Below, piece by piece: positions 21,610 to 25,369 of a DNA stretch of 25,369 nucleotides. The DNA is taken from positions 1 through 25,369 of the forward strand of contig JBIOJM010000128.1 of assembly GCA_044450785.1 (NCBI GenBank), given 5' to 3'. Made by a program: the position numbers and the translations under genes. This stretch comes from JBIOJM01 sp044450785. GTDB lineage: Bacteria > Planctomycetota > Planctomycetia > Isosphaerales > Isosphaeraceae. The notes below the pieces were generated by a model, which saw nothing but the letters and a program-made list of their open reading frames with translations, was not told where the DNA came from and did no database searches. Each line of letters begins with the position of its first letter. The stretch's first letter is position 1.

Positions 21610-21894
21610 TCAAGGCAGCGTGACCCGTCCGCCGCTGGCGGAGTCGGACTGCTTTCGCGCCAAATCGATCAGGGTTTGTGGCGGCCACAGATGGAGTACT
21701 TCGGCACGGACGGCAACGCCTGAGCCCGGCTTGTCGCGGGGTTCGAGTTGCCGGCCCGGCCGGATCGCCCATGAGTTGAGCCACGTCAACCCGATCCCCG
21801 TCGCCACGATCACGACCACAATCAAGACCTTGTCGCCCAAGCTCCTGAGCATTCGTCCTGGCAGTAGCCAGGTCACCGTGATCGGTTTCGTCAT
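21610..21894 (-). CDS. Small single-pass membrane protein
   Basis: 94 residues from ATG 21894, supported by GGAGG eight bases upstream. The frame is open to 21987, but those residues are low-complexity. A short cytoplasmic N-terminus (MTKPITVTWLLPGRMLRSLG) precedes one membrane helix (KVLIVVVIVATGIGLTWLNS). A polar C-terminal part follows (VAVRAEVLHLWPPQTLIDLA). No enzyme motif is visible and the family is not recognised. The frame continues for 40 codons past the stop, so the present protein may be a shortened form. The neighbour upstream on this strand is the giant beta-helix gene, whose stop lies about 140 bases away. Confidence 0.6.
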   Translation of the reverse strand: MTKPITVTWLLPGRMLRSLGDKVLIVVVIVATGIGLTWLNSWAIRPGRQLEPRDKPGSGVAVRAEVLHLWPPQTLIDLARKQSDSASGGRVTLP

Positions 21895-22035
21895 CGGAGG
21901 AGCCTCCAGAGGTACGCTCGAGTCGATCACCTCGCTGATCGGCGGCGGTGAGGATTGCCCGCGCGTGGTCGTCGCGGGCGATCGCATTGCTGAACCGGTC
22001 CGTCAGTGACCACCGGCAGCAGAGAGCGTCGGATC

Positions 22036-25000
22036 TCAGAGGTAGGTCACGGTGCCATAGATGTTGCTGTTGCTGGTGGAGGCGACGTTCAGCGCGACCG
22101 TGGTTTTCTTGAGCGTGACCACGGCGCCGGTGGCGACGTAGAGGCCACCGCCGATGCCGTCGCCGTTGCTGCCGCCTTCGCCAGCCAGGCCGTCGAGGGC
22201 CAGATCCATGAGGACATTCGTCTGGACGAGGGCAGCCGAGCCGCCCGCGCCGACGAAGGCGCCGCCGCCCGAGCCGTTGCCGCCTTCGGCTCCCGAGCGG
22301 CCGCGGCCGCCTTCGGCCCCGTTGCGGATAAGCAGGCTGTTACTGAGGGCGACTGACGACGTGTCCGGGGTACCGAAAGCGATGTTGCCGATGGCCACGG
22401 CGATGCCGCCGCCGATGCCGTCGCCGCCGTTGGCCGCTGGGCCGCCGGCACCGCCTTGGGCCAGGTTGCCCACGAACGTGGTCGTGGTGACGGTCGCGGT
22501 CGAGTTATCCGCAAGAGCGAGACCGCCGCCGATGCCATCGCCGCCGTTGGCTCCCGCGCCGCCGGCACCGCCTTGGGCCAGGTTGCCCACGAAGGCGGTG
22601 TTGGTGATGGTCCCGGTCGAGTTATTCTCGAGATCGAGACCGCCGCCGATGCCATCGCCGCCGGCGCCGCCAATCGCCTGGTTGCCGACGAGCGTGCTGC
22701 TGGTGAGTGCGAGACTCCCGCCACTGTTAAAGATGCCGCCGCCCGCCGCCACGTTGCCGCCGCTGGCCTGGTTCTTGATGAGACTGCAGGAGGAGACGTT
22801 CAGCGTGCCCTGGTTGGAAAGGCCGCCGCCGTTGTTGCCGGCCGAGTTGCCGCTGACGGTGCACTTGGTCAGCGTGGTCGTGCCATTGCTGAACAGGCCG
22901 CCGCCGTCGAACCTGGCCGAGTTGCCGCTGACGGTGCAGTTGGTCAGCGTGGCCGTGCCGCCGGAGTTGTACAGGCCGCCGCCGTTGTAGCCGGCGGAGT
23001 TGCCGCTGACGGTGCAGTTGGTCAGCGTGGCGTTGCGTCCATAACCATTACCCAGGCCGCCGCCGCCGCCGTCGACGGCGGAGTTGCCGCTGACGGTAAC
23101 GTTGGTCAGCGTGATCGTGCCATTGTTGAACAGGCCGCCGCCGCCGATGCTGGCCGAGTTGCCGCTGACGGTGCAGTTGGTCAGCGTGGCTGTGCCGCCG
23201 GAGTTGTACAGGCCGCCGCCCGACCCGTAGTAGGAGTTGGCTGAGTTGCCGCTGACGGTGCAGTTGGTCAGCGTGGTCGTGCTGCCGAAGTCGTTAGACA
23301 GGCCGCCGCCGTTGTAGCCGGCGTAGTTGCCGCTGACGGTGCAGTTGGTCAGCGTGGCGTTGCCTCCACAACCATTACCCAGGCCGCCGCCGTCGCCGTT
23401 GGAGGCGGAGTTGCCGCTGACGGTAACGTTGGTCAGCGTGATCGTGCCATTGTTGAACAGGCCGCCGCCGTCATTGGCGGAGTTGCCGCCGGTGATCGCC
23501 AGTCCCGAGATTGACGCGGTGACACCCCCTTCGATCTGAAACACCCGGCTCAGCCCGCCGCCGCTGACCGTCACGCCCGCCGCCGGGCCCGTGATCGTCT
23601 CCGTCCCGCTCGTGTCGCTCAGCTCGAGCTGGAGACCGGTCAGAGTGATCGTCTGGGCGCTGGCGAAGACATGCGTGTCGAAGGTGATCGTGTGGCCCGG
23701 AAGAGCGTTGGCGCTGGCGATCGCCTCGCGAAGGCTGGTCTTGCCGTCGGTGGGTTCGGAGAAGTCGGCGGTGGTGTCGACCACGAAGCTGGGGACGATG
23801 ACGACCTGCAGCTCATACGCGCCGATGTCGACCTTGCCGTTGAAGAAGCGGGGTTCGCCCCGCTGGTCGGTCGTGATGCCGACAGGCACGAGATTGATGC
23901 TGCCGGCGCCGATCGCCAGGCTACCGTAAAGCAGGGGCATGGTCTGCGTCGGCCCGCCGTAGTTGCCCAGCGGGGCCAACTCGGCGTTGAGCGGCAGGGC
24001 GCTCGAGCCGGTCAGGTCGGAGCCGACCCAGCCGGAGCTGGCGTCGGTCACGCCGATCAGGTTGTTGCCCTGAGAAATGAAGGCGCCATTGACGTCAGGC
24101 CCCCTGTCACGTTGGGCCGTGTTCCCGGCGACGATCGTGTTGCCCAACGTGGTCGTGCCGTAGAAGTTTTCCAGGCCCCCGCCGTTGCTGGCGGAGTTAC
24201 CGCTGACGGTGCAATTGGTCAGCGTGGTCGTGCCCTTGTTGAACAGGCCGCCGCCGTCGACGCTGCCCGAGTTGCCGCTGACGGTGCAGTTGGTCAGCGT
24301 GGTCGTGCCATAGTTGGACAGGCCGCCGCCGTAGTTGCCGTTGATGGTGCAATTGGTCAGCGTGTTCGTGCCGCGGAGGTTGTACAGGCCGCCGCCGCCG
24401 TTGAAGGCGGAGTTGCCGCTGACGATGCAGTTGGTCAGCGTGGTCGTGCCACCGTCGTTGTACAGGCCGCCGCCGAGGCCGCCGATGCCCAAGTAGCCGT
24501 GAGCGGTGTTTCCGCTGACGGTGCAATTGGTCAGAGTGGTCGTGCCGCCAGTGATAAACAGGCCGCCGCCATCCTTACCGACGTTTCCGCTGACGGTGCA
24601 GTTGGTCAGGGTGGTCGTAGCGTTACTGGTGTACAGGCCGCCGCCTCCGAGCCCGGCGGTGTTTCCGCTGACGGTGCAGTTGGTCAGCTTGATCGTGCCG
24701 CCGTCGTTGGCCAGGCCGCCGCCGTAGCCGGAGTAGCCGGCGTTGCCGCCGGTGATCGTCAGTCCCGAGATTGACGCCGTGACACTCGCGTCGACCTGGA
24801 ACACCCGGCTCAGCCCGCCGCCGCTGACCGTCACGCCCGCCGCCGGGCCCGTGATCGTCTCCGTCCCGCTGGTGTTGCTCAGCTCGACCTGCGTGCCGCT
24901 CAGGGTGATCGTCTGCGGCGTCTTGAACACCGTTTTGTCAAAGACGATCGTCTCGGCGCCGGGCAAGACGTTGGCCAGGTCGACCGCCTGGGGGAGGCTG

Positions 25001-25369
25001 AGCTGGCCGGGATTGGAGCGTACGCCCCCGGCGGTCGTGTTGACGACCAGGCTGCCCGCCTCGAAGGCGCCGATGTCGACGGCGCCGACCCGGCCGAAGC
25101 CACGCTGGTCCGTGGCAGGGATGCCGGCGCCGGTGGTGCCGGCGTCGATGGCCGGGCTGCCGGGCAGCAGGGCCATCGTCCGGGTCGGCCCGCCGTAGTC
25201 GCCCAGCGGGGCCAGCCCCGGGTTGGCCACACCGACGATGTTGCCGGCGACCCCGTTGATCAGCCCGCCCGAGCCGCCGGTGCCGATCAGGTTGTACGAG
25301 CCCGAAACAGCGCCGGAGATGTCGCCTCCCGCCGTCTGGCCGGCGACGATCGTGTTGTAGAGCGTGGTC
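22036..25369 (-). CDS. Giant beta-helix surface protein (Pmp/adhesin-like), 5' end outside window
   Basis: The frame enters from the right edge (TTLYNTIVAGQTAGGD at its visible start) and ends at 22036, giving more than 1,100 residues. It is built of short repeats around TTLTNCTVSGNSA and GGGLYNSGG (15 copies of the LTN-x-T-V-SGN core), the pattern of right-handed parallel beta-helices in chlamydial Pmp-type and planctomycete surface proteins. Two large modules are visible. Each has a degenerate CSLREAI motif (LSLPQAVDLANVLPGAETIV; TSLREAIASANALPGHTITF), an ETITGPAAGVTVSGGGLSR block and a repeat tract. Between them sit LAPLGNYGGPTQTMPLL and DQRGEPR-type 'choice-of-anchor' segments (DIGAYELQ, DIGAFEAG). 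The last ~250 residues form a Gly/Ala-rich tract (FVGNLAQGGAGG) ending in NIYGTVTYL, with no recognisable anchor. It is probably exported and displayed on the cell surface. Confidence 0.9.
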   Translation of the reverse strand, partial: TTLYNTIVAGQTAGGDISGAVSGSYNLIGTGGSGGLINGVAGNIVGVANPGLAPLGDYGGPTRTMALLPGSPAIDAGTTGAGIPATDQRGFGRVGAVDIGAFEAGSLVVNTTAGGVRSNPGQLSLPQAVDLANVLPGAETIVFDKTVFKTPQTITLSGTQVELSNTSGTETITGPAAGVTVSGGGLSRVFQVDASVTASISGLTITGGNAGYSGYGGGLANDGGTIKLTNCTVSGNTAGLGGGGLYTSNATTTLTNCTVSGNVGKDGGGLFITGGTTTLTNCTVSGNTAHGYLGIGGLGGGLYNDGGTTTLTNCIVSGNSAFNGGGGLYNLRGTNTLTNCTINGNYGGGLSNYGTTTLTNCTVSGNSGSVDGGGLFNKGTTTLTNCTVSGNSASNGGGLENFYGTTTLGNTIVAGNTAQRDRGPDVNGAFISQGNNLIGVTDASSGWVGSDLTGSSALPLNAELAPLGNYGGPTQTMPLLYGSLAIGAGSINLVPVGITTDQRGEPRFFNGKVDIGAYELQVVIVPSFVVDTTADFSEPTDGKTSLREAIASANALPGHTITFDTHVFASAQTITLTGLQLELSDTSGTETITGPAAGVTVSGGGLSRVFQIEGGVTASISGLAITGGNSANDGGGLFNNGTITLTNVTVSGNSASNGDGGGLGNGCGGNATLTNCTVSGNYAGYNGGGLSNDFGSTTTLTNCTVSGNSANSYYGSGGGLYNSGGTATLTNCTVSGNSASIGGGGLFNNGTITLTNVTVSGNSAVDGGGGGLGNGYGRNATLTNCTVSGNSAGYNGGGLYNSGGTATLTNCTVSGNSARFDGGGLFSNGTTTLTKCTVSGNSAGNNGGGLSNQGTLNVSSCSLIKNQASGGNVAAGGGIFNSGGSLALTSSTLVGNQAIGGAGGDGIGGGLDLENNSTGTITNTAFVGNLAQGGAGGAGANGGDGIGGGLALADNSTATVTTTTFVGNLAQGGAGGPAANGGDGIGGGIAVAIGNIAFGTPDTSSVALSNSLLIRNGAEGGRGRSGAEGGNGSGGGAFVGAGGSAALVQTNVLMDLALDGLAGEGGSNGDGIGGGLYVATGAVVTLKKTTVALNVASTSNSNIYGTVTYL
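22800..24720. repeat. Short tandem repeats encoding beta-helix rungs
   Basis: The core gagttgccgctgacggtg cag ttggtcagcgtgg recurs many times on the plus strand, spaced by 60-115 bases, with aggccgccgccg between. Two larger duplications sit on top: about 109 codons (327 bp, for example 23081 versus 23408) and about 420 codons (1,260 bp, 23541-23610 identical to 24801-24870). Confidence 0.85.

Noticed and set aside
22800..24720. Regularly spaced direct repeats resembling a CRISPR array
   Set aside because: The units vary in spacing and sequence and encode in-frame beta-helix rungs, and no cas genes are present.
22154..24774. Several plus-strand frames of 250-370 codons rich in Ala, Gly, Val and Pro
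   Set aside because: They run opposite the beta-helix gene and reflect its GC-rich repeats. They have no domain or credible start.

Overview
The window is high-GC bacterial DNA. It most likely comes from a planctomycete, probably near the Isosphaeraceae (Singulisphaera-like). The strongest sign is an adjacent pair: a PSCyt1/DUF1549/DUF1553 secreted cytochrome-like protein (6769-9285) and a DUF1501 Tat-exported protein (9335-10762), a gene pair that is abundant and characteristic in Planctomycetes. Supporting signs are short zinc-ribbon N-termini on unrelated proteins, a very repetitive TPR protein, and a giant right-handed beta-helix surface protein with a degenerate CSLREAI motif. No rRNA, tRNA, CRISPR array, intact insertion sequence or phage module was seen. 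Family names come from motif recognition only; no database was searched.

Layout. 1-113: 3' end of an unidentified gene. 205-738: small membrane protein with an out-of-frame zinc-ribbon start. 816-1244: N-terminally truncated ACP phosphodiesterase. 1275-3106 (minus): 15-repeat TPR protein whose zinc-ribbon leader lies in another frame. 3365-3511 (minus): relic of a second TPR gene. 3729-4589: membrane protein with a perfect 63-bp tandem duplication. 4635-4892 (minus): orphan RelE/ParE-like toxin. 5198-6495: two overlapping genes of unknown function. 6769-10762: PSCyt/DUF1501 operon. 10987-11695: TPR-like protein interrupted by a frameshift. 11855-12814 (minus): secreted protein of unknown role. 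13012-14262 (minus): pRiA4b ORF-3-like protein. 14292-14589 (minus): relic of a monooxygenase-type tail domain. 14741-16648: membrane-anchored trypsin-like protease with a zinc ribbon. 16726-17376 (minus): kynurenine-formamidase-type cyclase. 17392-17590 (minus): gene remnant. 17860-19435: zinc-ribbon membrane protein split over three frames. 19582-20064: small unknown protein. 20303-20844 (minus): BrnT/DUF4258-like toxin with a 49-residue partner. 20860-21474: secreted protein that looks like an internally deleted dimethylformamidase-type protein. 21487-21894 (minus): one-TM protein with an in-frame continuation after its stop. 22036-25369 (minus, open at the window edge): giant beta-helix protein.

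The dominant theme is gene decay in an accessory region. At least eight loci are truncated, frameshifted or internally deleted, while the longest genes (838, 635, 475 and over 1,100 codons) are open. That contrast argues against uniform sequencing error but does not exclude local errors. The best candidates for something undescribed are the coupled pair at 5198-6495, the miniature toxin/partner pair at 20303-20844, and the modular duplication inside the beta-helix protein. I found no convincing evidence of a complete new defence or biosynthetic system.
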